Notes under the pieces: generated by a model | What the model was told of the DNA's origin: nothing | What the model saw: only the letters and a program-made list of their open reading frames with translations | The model's database searches: none | Source: Saposhnikovia divaricata | Lineage: Eukaryota; Streptophyta; Magnoliopsida; Apiales; Apiaceae | Assembly (NCBI GenBank): GCA_036435485.1 | Contig: CM071598.1 | Span: 175,532,148 to 175,596,147, forward strand | Length of the DNA stretch: 64,000 nt | Reading direction: 5' to 3' | Translations under genes and position numbers: made by a program | Shown: positions 1 through 12,469 of the stretch, piece by piece | How the letters are laid out: every line of letters starts with the position of its first letter | Position numbering within the stretch: the stretch's first letter is position 1

Positions 1-655
1 ATATTTAAGGATGTCAAATTAAGAGGAAAATGAATAGTATCCAAAATTACTATTCATATGAATAGTATCCGAAATCACTATTCATATAAATAGTACTATT
101 AATATGAATAGTAACCAACGATTACTATTTGGGGTTAGTGAAATAGTGTCCGGTTACTATTTGGGGGTTGTTAGAATAGTGCTCGGTTACTATTTGGGGG
201 TTGTTGGAATAGTGTCAAATAGTGACTTTCTAAAACCTATAAATAGGCCTGTTGTATTTCATTTCAAAACACACCTCAACACACAACTCTCTCTTCTCTC
301 TCTTATATCTTCTCTGTGTAAGCTGCTGGACAGTCCATCTAGTAGGAAAGCCGGCTTAGCCCGCTTTCAGGAAGTGTCGGGTAAAAGGTCCTCGTGCCTA
401 AACTATTCTTAGGATTGTAAGCTGCTAGACAGTCCTTCTAGTAGGAAAGTCGTCTGAGCCCGCTTTCAGGAAGTGTCGGGTAGAAGGTCCTCGTGCCTAA
501 ACTATCCTTAGGAGTGTTCAGGTTTTGAAGCTAATCCATTGGATTAGAAGTTGTAACACCCCTTCGAGTTTATTATCAATAAAGATATATTCTCGAAATT
601 ATTTTTTTTGTAGTATCATATTCAACCCCCCCTTCTACGATACTTTGGGACCTAA
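1..655 (+). mobile_element. LTR (3' part) of an unassigned LTR retrotransposon
   Basis: Promoter-like layout on the plus strand: TATA box (TATAAATA, 238-245), then a pyrimidine-rich leader, an AATAAA-type poly(A) signal at about 578-583, and a terminal stretch with a C-run ending GGGACCTAACA near 655. That tail resembles the LTR/internal boundary of plant Ty1/copia elements, but no primer binding site follows. Instead the sequence passes directly into the LTR of element A, so this looks like a solo or truncated LTR inserted there. Its left end and target duplication lie outside the window. The open frame at 104-412 crosses promoter and leader and is not considered a gene. Confidence 0.5.
321..518 (+). 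repeat. 99-bp tandem duplication inside the LTR
   Basis: Two adjacent copies (321-419 and 420-518), each opening with AGCTGCTGGACAG or AGCTGCTAGACAG and containing the shared core AGGAAGTGTCGGGTA. They differ at a handful of positions. They lie downstream of the TATA box, so they would be in the transcribed R/U5 part. Confidence 0.85.
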
Positions 656-917
656 CACACTTATTTAGTGTGTTGGGATGATCTCCACCTTCCATGTGTC
701 TTGAAAGATTCCTTTTCCTACAAGCTCCTAATTCTTTTTCCTTTTTTCATTTAAGTCCTTTTTCTTCCTCTTTTTCCCTTCCTTGCTCTTTATTTCTTTA
801 TTTTACCATTTCTTTTCTTTTTCTTGAATTTCCTGAAATGCAACAAAATAAATTATTAAAATACGAGTTCAAGCATTATATAGGTAATAAAAAATATGCA
901 CAAATATGCACTTATCA
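656..917 (-). repeat. 3' LTR fragment of element A
   Basis: Nearly the same sequence as 8410-8671, including the pyrimidine-rich stretch and the terminal TGCACTTATCA. Identity starts at ACACTTATTTAGTGTG and is interrupted to the left by the foreign LTR at 1-655. Only about 260 of the expected ~2260 bp are visible. Confidence 0.85.
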
Positions 918-931
918 AATGCCCCCATACC
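918..931 (-). other. Polypurine tract of element A
   Basis: On the minus strand GGTATGGGGGCATT lies directly before the 3' LTR start (TGATAAGTGC). This is the position and composition expected of a plus-strand primer for Ty3/gypsy elements. Confidence 0.75.
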
Positions 932-1394
932 TATCATCCTCGAGTAAAACATAAACAAAAAGATATCTAAGAGAAGTCATATGCTCCTTTTCGTAGGCGT
1001 CACAAGTAATTTTGGGTTTACCAACCCGTTAAACTCGTAGACGATCTCTACAAGAGGAGTGTTGTCTCCTAAGGGTTTACAGAAGATATACCCATAAAAT
1101 CTTTGAGATAAATCAGAAAGTATCAAACTTTCCTCTTTCACTATAGCTTTCATTGGTGTCAACAAAACAATTTTGTAGGAAAATACATGCCTTAAATATT
1201 ATTCTAATAATAGCCAAGTTATAGGTTCTCACAATCCACTTGAGTAGACTCTAAAAGTTTACAAAAAATCCCAAGGTGTGTAGTGAATTTAAGGCCTTTA
1301 GTGGATAAGGTGCATACGATCATTTTCTCTTTTTCAACCAATATTGAACTGACCCAATCTCTATCAAAAAAAGTATCTAGCCAATAGTTAGACC

Positions 1395-1765
1395 GACCGT
1401 GCAATGGTTGAGGTCCCAAAAGACTTTTGCATCGATACCCATTTAACGAGCTTTAGGTCAACAATCCCAGACCACAACGGACCTTAGGTTGCTAGGCACA
1501 AAGTCCCCTCAGACTTACTTACTCGGTTTATCAATGAGCCCAACCTAGCCGATTTCCCTACTAAGAATTCATTAGAACTTTAAGAATTTATTATTACTAA
1601 TGGTTGAAATGACCGTGCAATGATTGAGGTCCCAATAGACTTATGCACTAATACCCATGTAGCGAGCGTTGGGTCAGCAATCCCAAACCACAAAGGGCTT
1701 TAGGTTACTAGGCACAAAGTCCCCTCAGACTTAATTGCTCGGGTACTAATGAGCCCAATCTGGCC
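1395..1765 (-). repeat. Duplicated ~155-bp non-coding module in 3' region of A
   Basis: Two similar copies (1395-1550 and 1611-1765) open with GACCGTGCAATGGTTGAGG or a variant and share a core around GGCACAAAGTCCCCTCAGAC. A third copy lies at 49317-49470 in element C at the same relative place, between the last ORF and the polypurine tract. No ORF is conserved through it. It is a structural or regulatory module of these elements, function unknown. Confidence 0.8.
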
Positions 1766-2357
1766 ATTCCTACCATTAGCACTCTACGACTATATACGAT
1801 TATCGACTCTTTTTTTTTAACTAATGATTCGACATTGTTTTAACATGTGGGTTCTCTCTCAGGTATCGAATGACATCCCTATACAATCTTTCCATCAACG
1901 GTCTTATGTAAATGTGCCGTCTTGGATTTTTAAGCAAAAATTTGTTCGACACAAGTTTCATGAGTAAAACCTTACTTGACTACGTTCAAATCATCTAAAG
2001 GCATTATACATATAATTTTCGAAAAAATGTTAACACCAACTAGTTCTAACATTTAAAGAGTGGGAAGGACAACTAAGCAAAAATATCTCTATTTTTGGAT
2101 TTTTTAATTTTTCAATTTTTTTTGGATTTTTCACTTTTATGTATTTACACTAAAACCCTCCCCCATACCTAAATCATGCATTGTCCTCAATGTATGCAAA
2201 TGCAAGAGAAATGAGTAAAGGAGAATGAGGAGATAATACCTGACAAGGGATGACGGGGAGGAACAAAAATGAAAAACAACTAATTAACACTACTAATGCA
2301 CACTTATACTCCCCCATACCTGAATTTCACAAGGGGAGGCAAAGGAATAAAACTGAA

Positions 2358-3465
2358 TCAGCTGATGCCGGTGGGAAAATTGGGATGAAGCTTTGAGAAA
2401 ATATCAAGACATTGTTGAAAATTTTGATTAGAAAAGATTTGCTCAAGTAACATGGAATCATTCAACCTTATAGAAGAAGTGTCACTAATGTTCTCCCTAA
2501 ACCAACTTAAGGCCTCTTTATTTTGTTTTAGCAAATTAGAGACAATGAAAGTTTGGTCATGGGTGGAATCACTAGGAATGACATAAGATAAGGATCCATC
2601 TTTTCCTAAGGGATGTTGATCAAACTCGGGAAGATAAAAAGTGGAGTCAAATATAGGAGGTTTTCCTACGGGACTCTTAACAACGGGCTCAGTACTAACA
2701 ACCTCGGGTGGGGTCTCCCACTTGGAACAAATTTCATTCAAATCTCCTAACAATTTTATCAAATGTAGGTGGTTCACCAACGGGAAGTTTAATAATAAGA
2801 TTCGGTTCACAAGAGACCTCCTCAGGTTTGGTTTCCCACTTAGAACAAATGTTATCCAACTCTCTCAACATCTCTCCCGAGGTCATATCCCTTAACGACT
2901 CATGATACTCTCGATTGGTTTCGTGATTTATTTGAAAATCCTCAACAAGAAAAGACTCAATCTCACTATCCTCAACGTTTGACCAATTAACAATGTCATC
3001 AACAAGATTAACCTTTAATGTTTGTTCATAAAGCTCATTGGGTTCTTTTCCGACATTAAAGATGGTAAGGTTAATTGTCATATTACCAAAAGTGAGTTTC
3101 ATCGAACCATCCCTACAATTAATTAAGGCATTGGATGAAGCAAGAAAAGGTCGTCCTAGAATGATTGGGATTTGGTTCTTAGGATTCGTGACGGGTTGAG
3201 TCTCGAGGACAACAAAATCAACCGGAAAAATGAAATCATTAACCTTAATTAAGAAATCTTCAATTATTCCCTTAGGCGTTTTGACAGAACGATAAGCTAG
3301 TTGAAGTATCATGTTCGTCTTTTTAAGTTCGCCTAAACCTAGGGCTTGATAGACCGAAAATGGAAGGAGATTCACACTAGCACCTAAGTCAAGTAACGCC
3401 TTATCCACTAAATTATTTCCTATGACACATGAAATTATAGGACAATCGGGATCCTTATATTTCAA
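2358..3465 (-). pseudogene. Retropepsin-like aspartic protease region of element A
   Basis: The 243-codon frame 3465-2734 carries an aspartic protease: active-site motif DLGAS near residue 27, the following LLPFSVYQALGLG, and the second conserved block IPIILGRPFL near residue 105. The DLGA form (instead of DSGA/DTGA) also occurs in element C. The C-terminal end holds a unit containing CSKWET and PVGEPPTFD, which recurs in the overlapping 2810-2358 frame as CSKWET and PVGKPPIFD. The duplication is visible in DNA with a spacing of about 108 bp (2657-2752 and 2765-2872). The reading frame changes between the two copies. Nothing like reverse transcriptase follows before the non-coding 3' region. 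Confidence 0.75.
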
Positions 3466-3596
3466 GGGAATTTGATTTTAGAGAATTGAATTAACATGAG
3501 AGGTCAAGAAGGCTTTCCTTGGGACATGGGTGGAACGTTTGTGAGAACGTAAATCTTTTAGACACTTGGCATAAGAAGAGACTTGTTGAATGGCAT

Positions 3597-5392
3597 CTAA
3601 AAGAGGAATGTTGACCTCGACGTGCTTAAAGACTTCCAAAATCTTATCCATTTGAGCCGATTGTTTGTTGGAAATGAGTCTTTGAGGATAAGGAGCTTTA
3701 GGCTTAAAGACACGTTCACTAGGTTCTTCGGGAATGTATTTCGAAAGTTAATGGCAAATAAAGACTCGTTAGTGAAGGAAGTTTGCAAGATGAAGAAGGT
3801 TCACTAGATGATGATGATTTATGAGAAGATTCTGGTGACTCGGGAGTCGGGATTTGTGTGGAGTGATCAAGGTTAGGGTTCGGTTCATCACCGGACTCAT
3901 CTTCTTTTTTGGGGGACTCAACTCCTACTTGATTATTAATTTTGTTTCCCGACCTTAAAGAAATGATGGCGTTAACATTTTCATGAGGTCTTTGATTGAG
4001 GGGAAATTTAGGGTTGCCCTCAGGTTGACTCAGGAACTTGTTCTTCTCTCGCTTACACATGGCGTTAGCTAATTGACTCACTTGAACCTCTAACCTAGAT
4101 ATGGCTTGAGTACTAGCATTCAAAATTTGCCTATCTTAAGTCATGGTTTGCGTGAAGGTTTGTTGAGATTGAGCCAAATTAGTTCTGGATTTTAAAAGTA
4201 CGTCAAGAGTCTTTTCCAAGGAATTAATTACTCATGAAAGCCAGGAGGGTGGGTGGGTGCTTGAGTTGAATAAGGACAGTGATTCTGAGTCGGGTTTGGA
4301 AAAGGAACTTGGTTTGGAGTTGAGTAAGAGTTTTGATTAAGCTTTTGAAAACAAGGAGGTTGAAAAGAAGGTGGCAGAGATTGGTAGTTTTGGCCTTGGT
4401 TCCACGAGAAATTTGGTTGATTCTTTCATCCGGGATTGTAAGTAGGAGCCAAAGGATCATTTCTAGGGGTTGGTTAAAACACCGCATTGACTTGATCACA
4501 ACCGGGAAAGTTTGGAAAACCTTGATTATAATTAGAGCACATAGACACTTGTGAGGGGGCGTTACTAGTTTCTAGGGCTTCAAGTCTTCTAGTTTGAGTA
4601 GCTAATTTGGCATCGGTTGCAATCGAATTTCCAATTGAATGTAAACCCCTAGATGTACTAGACGACTCGTTCGACTTATTAGGCTCCCTAGTAGACTCCC
4701 ACAACATGGTCTTTTCGGCTAATTCTTCAAAAAATGCCCACCCTTCGTCCTCATATTTCTCCATGAATTTACCTTGGCACATAGACTCTAACAAAGCGGT
4801 TGTTGGACTAACTAAGGCCTCATAAACGATCTTACAAAGTCTCCATTTTTCTATTCCGTGGTGGGGGCATTTTGACAAAAGATTTTTAAAATGATCAAAA
4901 TATTTCCAAAAAGACTCATTTTCCTTTTGATGAAATTGATTTATCTCGTTTGTAATCCTTGTAGTCATGTCATTAGGAAAATATTTTTTTTAGAAAAATT
5001 ACCAGAAATCCCTCCCATGTGGAAATAGAATTAACCGGTAGGCTATATAACCATTTTTTAGCATTTTCTTTAAGAGCAAAATTAATGAGCCTAAGCCTAA
5101 TTGAGTCCTCGATTAAAAGTTGGAGTTTTTGTAAAGCACAAACTTCCTCGAATTCATGAAGAAAAAGATATGCATCCTCACTATCACTCCCGGTAAATTT
5201 AGGTAACATACTAATGTGGTGAGCTTTAATCTCGAAATTATTACCATTAACGGGAGGAAGAGTGATACGCGAGGGTTGGGCAGAACGGGTGGGATAGTAA
5301 CGGTCCTTAAGAGACATGACCATGGTTATTATTGGTTCGGAATTATCTAAAGACTCGAAATCAGAAGAGGAAGAAATCTCGTATGATCTCAC
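3597..5392 (-). pseudogene. Gag pseudogene of element A
   Basis: Retrotransposon Gag (capsid-type) sequence in pieces. 5392-4973 contains the conserved stretch around LRLINFALKENAKKWLYSLP. 4968-4474 continues with FWKYFDHFKNLLSKCPHHG in another frame; the shift falls at an 8-base T run near 4984-4991. Another stop lies at 4474. 4123-3719 carries the linker with LRSGNKI, and 3788-3597 overlaps the region before protease, again in a shifted frame. Together these cover the usual Gag length of the lineage, but at least two frameshifts and several stops prevent a full product. Confidence 0.75.
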
Positions 5393-6389
5393 TAGTCTAG
5401 AAGAATTATCCCTAATCCAAGTAGTTCACATAAACCATAAAAAGAAACACGTAGCAAATAAGTGCGAAAAATTAAAACACACAAAAGAAAGGGTGAAAAA
5501 ATCAAAAGAAAAATTCTAACCCTAGGGTTCCTTAAATAAAATAAACTAGACCTTGTTCCTAACTTTAAGGACCACCAAAAATTCGGTAAATCAAAAATTA
5601 TTCGAACCGATTTGGCCAGGTAGGTGCAAGCATTGCCAAGAGGCTAAACACCAGCCTAGACACCAAATCTTAATTGGCCAGGTAAGCTTTCGCTTGCCTA
5701 GACACCAAAAAGTCGGATTAATTAAAGATTACGTCCTTTTTTAGGTACCTTCGTAATTGAGCGCGAAAATCCTAGGGGACATGTCTAATTTAATTTTATT
5801 AAGGCTAAGGGCATGCAAAAATGAAGAATTAATTGTTTTTGGACCAAGGAAAGAGTGATGAAATCCCTTCCCTTATCTTGTGAGTGGTTTTGCCCTTAAG
5901 ATTTATTTACAAATGAATGCAACAAACAACGAGATATAAAAACAACTATAAACATTTATGGATGCTTTAAACTACGTGCTCTAATTTAAAAAAAAAAAAG
6001 AATTTAACGCACCTTTTGGTCCTCCAACAATCACCACAATTATAAGGTACGAAAAATTAAAAACAAGAAAACAAAAATCTAGATGATGTGCCCTAAGTGA
6101 TTTAAATGCATGATGCAACAATTATGTAATTTCTAACTAATTTTTTTGGATTTTAAATTTTCATTTTTTTTATTTTTTTTAATTTTTTGATTTTTTTGTG
6201 ATTTTCTAAAATAATAAAAAGGCAAAAAGAGAGAAATACGGGTTGCCGAAGCACGCTTCAAAAATTCCCATTTTTCCAAGCTTCGAGAGGAGATTCCCGA
6301 AATTTCCAACTTTCCTAAAAAACGAGACAAAAATAAGACAAGTACAACTAATCCGAAAAATTAAAAATCAAGGCGCGAAAAATAATTAG

Positions 6390-6407
6390 TCCCCGGCAGC
6401 GGTGCCA
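6390..6407 (-). other. Primer binding site of element A
   Basis: TGGCACCGCTGCCGGGGA on the minus strand, six bases inside the 5' LTR boundary. Element C has the same 18-mer with one difference. This class of primer site is typical of plant Ty3/gypsy elements; the tRNA was not assigned. Confidence 0.75.
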
Positions 6408-6413
6408 AAAACT

Positions 6414-8671
6414 TGATGTGCTAGAAATAAAGATTTAAATTGCAAGTGCACAATTTCATCATTTTAATATTTGAGATATCGATCCACAGAGACTAATATT
6501 TTCGCAAACCATAAAATTTAATTTAATCGGATTAGAACAATTTTTGATTTTGGAAAATTTGGATTTTACTATTTAATTACTAAAGGGAAATCTAATTTAG
6601 ACTAATTAATTAAAGCTAAATTATTCTAAATTATTTAAAACTATACTTAGTTATTAAAAACATTTTATTTACAAAATTTTTTTAAAGAAAATTCGACATT
6701 ATGCGTTTAAAAGATTAACTAGCCCAAAACAAACCACAAGCTTTTTTTTTTATCAATTCTTAGCAAAATTCTTAGAATAAAAAAAACAGTAATTCGATAG
6801 CAAACCAAAACATAAAACTCAGCATAGAACCTCACAAAAACTTAGAACTCGGGAAATAGCAATACAACCACTTCAATTAACTCAGTAGTAACAAAACGAA
6901 ACACGAAATCAGTAAAATCAACTGCAAATACCCAACCAGAACTAAAAACACTACAAATGACTCAGCACTAAAATGGTTCAACTCGGTTGACTCTGTAAAA
7001 CAATTTCAACTCAGCTCCTTTGCAAGAATCCATAACAAACAAAACACATAACTCGGAAACCATAAACGATTCAACTCACAACTCAGCCATGGTTCGAACT
7101 CAAGGAAAACAAACGAAACGCAGCAAAGAAACGACTCTTAACACAATACAATGAACCCATTTCAATTTGAACACTGCGAATTCATCAAACACCCAGTCGA
7201 CTCAGAACTCGGCCAATACTCGAACTCGGATACTGTAAAGAGAAAATAGGACTCAAAAAAAGGAAAACTCAACCAAAGCACTACAACTAACACTACAATG
7301 ACACACAAAGACACTGAAAAACACAAAACTCGACAGCAACAGTAAACTCAGACTTCTGCAACTCGACAAAGACAGAGAAAGATTCAATCAATACGACAAA
7401 CAAATACAAACCAGTACGATTAAGCAGAAAATCGACAAAAATAATGAAATCAAAAAAACTATATTCTGCGAAAATAAATTCGAACACGAACTCAAAGATT
7501 CGAAAATGCGCAATAACACAAAAACAGGGGAATGGAAGGGGTTTAGGGTGTTTGTTTTGTGTGAGATTCATAGAAGGAATAGGAGGCTGGGCTTTGAGAA
7601 TTTGCAGCGGAAGAAACTAAAAGAATCGAAGAGGGGAATGAGGGGAGAAGAAAAAGGAATCGACGAAGAAGGGGAAAAACAATAAAATATGGCTGGGTTT
7701 ATATATGTTGACAGAGAAAGAAAAAAATGGCAGATGGGTTGTGTTGAACTGCAAGAAACAGAGGAGAAGACACTATTTTAAAAACCAACAAAGCTTCGAA
7801 TTAACACAATAAATGCTGGAAATTAACGAAACTACTAATATTTTGTGTTTTTTATTTTAATAGAAAATTAACTACAGAAATTAAGAGATAAATTGCGAAA
7901 TTAAAAAAATTATTCTAAGGAAATTATAACGATAAACGAGCCCACAACAAAATTAGATTTAAAGGGGTTCAATGATTATTAACTAAGAATAAGAAAATAA
8001 AAAATAAAAAATAAAAATTATTAAGTCGTTACTTTCAACCCCAAGTGGTTAGCATTTCGCTACTTTGTCCACTAATCGGATTTACGAAAATAACGAAAGC
8101 AAGGAAACATAAACGAGAGAGCAAGACGAGAAAATAAAGGGAAATTAAAATTGCATTAAACTTAAAAAAGGGGTTTACAAAATTTAGAACTACAAAATAA
8201 GAAAAGAAATGAAAATTATACTACCCTAAAGCTACCCTAAAATCTAGGTTTTTAAATACAAGGGGGTAAGGGGGTATTTATAGGATAAGAATTAGGGTGG
8301 AGGGGTGTGTTGGGTGAATCTCCACCATACACTTTCTAATGTGGTAGAGAAATCCTAGCCATCCAATTGTTTTCATCCTCCTTAGCTTTGTTGAGTGGAT
8401 CTTGGCCATACACTTATTTAGTGTGTTGGGATGATCTCCACCTTCCATGTGTCTTGCAAGATTCCTTTTCCTCCACGCTTCTAATTCTTTTTCCTTTTTT
8501 CATTTAAGTCCTTTTTCTTCCTCTTTTTTCCCTTCCTTGCTCTTTATTTCTTTATTTTGCCATTTCTTTTCTTTTTCTTGAATTTCCTGAAACGCAACAA
8601 AATAAATTATTAAAATACGAGTTCAAGCAATATATAGGTAATAAAAAATATGCAAAAATATGCACTTATCA
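6414..8671 (-). repeat. 5' LTR of element A (2258 bp)
   Basis: Starts TGATGTGC and ends CTTATCA on the plus strand, so it has TG...CA ends on either strand. The inner end is fixed by the adjacent primer binding site and the outer end by the match to 656-917. Long LTRs over 1 kb fit the Athila lineage. The few ORFs within it look like chance frames. Confidence 0.8.
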
Positions 8672-8759
8672 GGCATCCAGCTGCAACTCATTGGCATCTT
8701 CTTAGCACTTTGGGACTTTTTCTTGTGGTACTTTTTTTTTTCTGCTTCCTAGGTGCCAT
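8672..8759 (-). pseudogene. Possible start of the second CACTA gene
   Basis: Minus-strand ATG at 8759 opens MAPRKQKKK, a very basic start like those of plant En/Spm accessory proteins, about 330 bp downstream of the transposase end. It reads about 23 codons before a stop and is then cut by the element A insertion. Position and composition are the only support. Confidence 0.3.
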
Positions 8760-9088
8760 TTCAATCCTTTAATCTGTAAAAAAACAACATAAAACTATTA
8801 GTTATTGGTATATAAATGAGATGGTCAGTAAAGTCATGCGAAAAAACATGAATAATTCAAAAGCCAAATAAAAGTGAACTAAAAAACCAACACAAGTAAA
8901 GTAAAAATTAACTGCATATACATGTGCATGAAACAAAAATACGTAAACTAAATGTGTCAACAAAAAGCTCATTCTAGTAAAATGGTACACTTCATAACAT
9001 AGTTCAATTAATTATAGGAAATACATTACAAGGAACTTACATTCTAATAAAATGGTACACTTCATAACATAGTGCTACATTATTTAGA

Positions 9089-12000
9089 TCACTTTTTAAC
9101 CCATATTCCCTCAACATTTTCCCTAACCCTATGCTCCATATCATCTGAGACATCATATTTAGGAATTTTACACCAGAATGGTTGTTGTTCCATGGACATG
9201 TCTCCAAAATCATCTTCATTATAGATATCGTAATAGTCTCGAGTAGTGGAGGTTAATACAATGGACCAGGCAGGATCAGCCGGATCTTGAACATAAAACA
9301 CTTGTTTCACTTAGTCAATAGAAACATATTTATCCTTTTTATGGCCTTGTCGACTAAAATCCAAAAGTGTGAAGCCAAGATCATCCACCTTAATTCCTCT
9401 ATCATTCGCTGCCCATTTACACAAGAACAAAGGGGCTTTGAAGGCAAGGTTATCCAACTCCCATATTTCTAAGATGATGTCGTAGAACGTCATATCACTC
9501 TCTACGGGATTTAAATCCCTGGCACTAGAGACTTGGACCACCTTAGCAATCAAGGAAACACCACTATTTTGAACAACCCTTAAATTATCACGATCTTTTG
9601 TGAAGTAGCGAACCCCGTAAACTAGAAAACCTCCGTAAGTCAAAACAGAAAATGATGGTTTGGCAGACAACCATCTTATCGTTTCCGAAACACCAGTACG
9701 ATTCTCCATCAGTTCACTCCTAACCTACATAGATTTTCGAAAACTAAATTTCATAATATAATTAATAATATACGGTGAAGTACACAACAAAAGAAAACTA
9801 TTAGAAACTAACTTCTTTCTCAAACCAATTAGCAAACTGTCGATTATGCTCTCCCATGAGCCAATGAACACTTTTCTTTTTTCCTCGGTAAAGTTCTTCG
9901 AGATACTCCTTATGCTTTCTGATAAAATGCAAATATCAATTAAACAACCATGAAATATTTGCAGATAGAGGATTTTACAAGAGAAAAAACAAAAATTAAG
10001 CTTACACTATTTAAGGAAGCACTTCAGGGTTGTTTAAAAGAATAGTCAAATGTGCCTCATCACGCTCTGCCTCTTCCACTTCCTTCATTTTCACTGTAGA
10101 TAATGGACCAGAAAGCTTGCTTTGGTCTTTTGGCATACCGGCTATTTTGCAACTCTCTTTAATAAATTCTGTGTAGAATTCTACCGATTCTTCACCAAGA
10201 TAACTTTCTGCGATACATCCTTCCGGATAATAACGGTTTCGTACATAACTCTTCAGCACTTTATTAAACCATTCAAATAGATACATCCATCTATAGAACA
10301 CTGGCCCACATAAGCACAATTCCTGAACTAAGTGAACTATGAGATGTACCATTACATCGAAAAATGAGGAATGAAATATTTTTTTGACGTCACACAAAGT
10401 CAATATCACATCTGACTACAGTTTATCCAGTTTCGTGACATCTACTACTTTACTACACAAGGAGTTGAAGAAAAAGCACAATCTTATTATTGTGACCCTA
10501 ACATGTTTTAGAAGAACGGAACGAATTGCAACCGGGAGTAATTGTTGAATGAGGATGTGGCAGTCATGGGATTTCAACCCATACATCTTTAAATCAGCCA
10601 TGGACAAGTAGTTTTTAATGTTTGAAGCATGTCCATATGGAAGTTTCATAGACTGCAATGATGATAGCATTTCTTATTTTTTTTCAGCCTTTAACAAAGT
10701 AAAATCGGAAGGGGGCAAGTAGGTTTTCTTTTCTCCTACTTGTAGAGCTAACTCAGCCCTAACACCCATCTCAAGAATATCATTACGAGATGCCTCACTA
10801 TCTTTTGAATTAAATGATAGATTTAACAACGTCCCAATCAGATTATCGCACACGTTTTCTCGATGTGCATAACATCGAGACAATGACGAACATGGTGAAA
10901 CTTCCAATATTCCAACTCAAAAAATATAGACTTTTTCTTCCATGAACAGTCCACCTTTTTTGACTTCTTCACTTCCTTTCCAAAAGAAAATTTAATTCGC
11001 TCATATTGCGCTAACACTTCTTCTCCAGAAAGGGGTGGACGTGGATGCCGAAACTCTTGCTCTCCATTAAAAGCTAACTTTTGCCTTCTATACAGATGAT
11101 AGTCAGCCAAATATCTATGATGACCTTGATAACACATTTTTCTACTATGAGATAAGTACTTTGCCACAGTATCATCACCACAAATGGGACAACTCTTATA
11201 GCCCTTATTGACACAACCAGACATATTTGCAAATTCGGGAAAGTCATATATCGTCCACATTAAAATTGCTTTTAAGGTGAAATATGATTTACTATAAGCG
11301 TCATACACATTTAGTTCACCAACTTGCCAATGCTTCTTCAGATCATCAATCAACGGCTCTAAGTGTACGTCAATATTATTACGTGGCTCATGTAAACCAG
11401 GAATTAATATCGATAACATTTTAAACTTCCTTTTCATGCATAACCATGGAGGAAGATTATAAGCCACCAATAGTAGAGACCAGCAGCTGTACCTATTCTT
11501 CTGGCCATTATTATGTGGGTTTATTCCGTCAGCCGCCAAGGCTAATCGAAAATTTCTCGGCTCACTAGCAAATTCAGGCCATCGATAATCAATATTCCTC
11601 CATGAAGGAGAGTCGGCTGGATGCCGCATCTGACCATTATTTGTTCGATATTTTGAATGCCAAACCAACTGTTCAGCAGTGTCAGGAGATTTAAACATTC
11701 ATTTAAATCTAGGAATGATCGGGAAGTACCACATAACTTTAGCTCGAATGTTGACCCTAAGTTTACCGTCCTTCCCAACCTTCCAACAAGATGTATGACA
11801 TTTAGGACACTCAGATGCATTAAGATTTGTACCCCTATATAGTGTGCAATCGTTCGGACAAGAGTGAAATTTTATATACTCGAGGCCTAAATTAGATAGG
11901 GTTTTTTTTCCACCTCATATGCACTACCCGGTAACACGTGATCTTTAGGAAGGAGAGATCCAACAAAAGAGAGAAGATCAGTGAAGGCACTATCGCTAAT

Positions 12001-12459
12001 ACCAAACCTAGCTTTCCAATTATGTAGTTTTAACACTGACTCTAACTTGTTGCACTCACTACCCTTGTACAGAGGTCGTTCAGCATCAGCCACAAGCCTC
12101 TCGAAGTCATAGGATTCATAGTCACCAGAATTATAAGCCGCTTCACAAAGATCGACGGTTTCAGATGGAGCAAACTGATCCTTATAAGGAGAAAATGCAC
12201 TACCAGCCGATGACCTAAAACTTTTAGAACATTTTTCTCCATGCCAAATCCAATCAATATACCCCAAACACCAACCGTTTTCATACAAATGACTCCTGAT
12301 TAATTCTACATTAAATTGTCTAAAATTAACTGTACAAGGGCAAGGTATCTTCTTAGGATCAGTAGAATTTTCTTCTGCAAATATCAAGAAACTCTCGACC
12401 CCTACTTCATATTCTAAAGAATCCCTATCCTTCATAATCCATGACTTGTCCATATTCAT
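9089..12459 (-). pseudogene. TNP2-type CACTA transposase, broken
   Basis: Domains in order on the minus strand: transposase-associated N-terminal domain (12459-11887, DKSWI...CPC...HLYENGW), TNP2/Transposase_21 core (about 11820-10674, with PDSPSW-like ADSPSW, LALAADGINPH, CPICGDD, HCLDVMHIEK), a DUF4218-like part (10670-10011, FFDVMVHL, GPVFYRWMY, SYVRNR, AESYL), and a DUF4216-like part (9709-9089, TKDRDNLRVVQNSGVS, QVFYVQDP). Breaks: frame changes at A-runs near 11905 and 10860, and in-frame stops at 11699, 10674 and 10416 (the first and last explained by CGA to TGA and CAG to TAG). Introns probably account for the gap 10010-9710. The family encodes the DDE-type enzyme that cuts CACTA ends. 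Confidence 0.85.
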
Positions 12460-12469
12460 AAGACCACAA

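Larger units (their letters stand above)
656..8671 (-). mobile_element. Element A: Athila-like Ty3/gypsy element without pol
   Basis: Read on the minus strand the order is 5' LTR (8671-6414), primer binding site, about 1 kb leader, gag, protease, long non-coding 3' region, polypurine tract, 3' LTR (917 leftwards, cut at about 656). The Gag and DLGA-type protease resemble Athila-lineage proteins, as does the primer site shared with element C. After protease there is no trace of reverse transcriptase, RNase H or integrase, so the element is non-autonomous. gag is further broken by frameshifts. The 5' LTR abuts CACTA sequence at 8672, which places the insertion inside that transposon. Confidence 0.8.

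Noticed and set aside
104..412. 102-codon frame in the first LTR
   Set aside because: Spans TATA box, leader and a tandem repeat; no domain.
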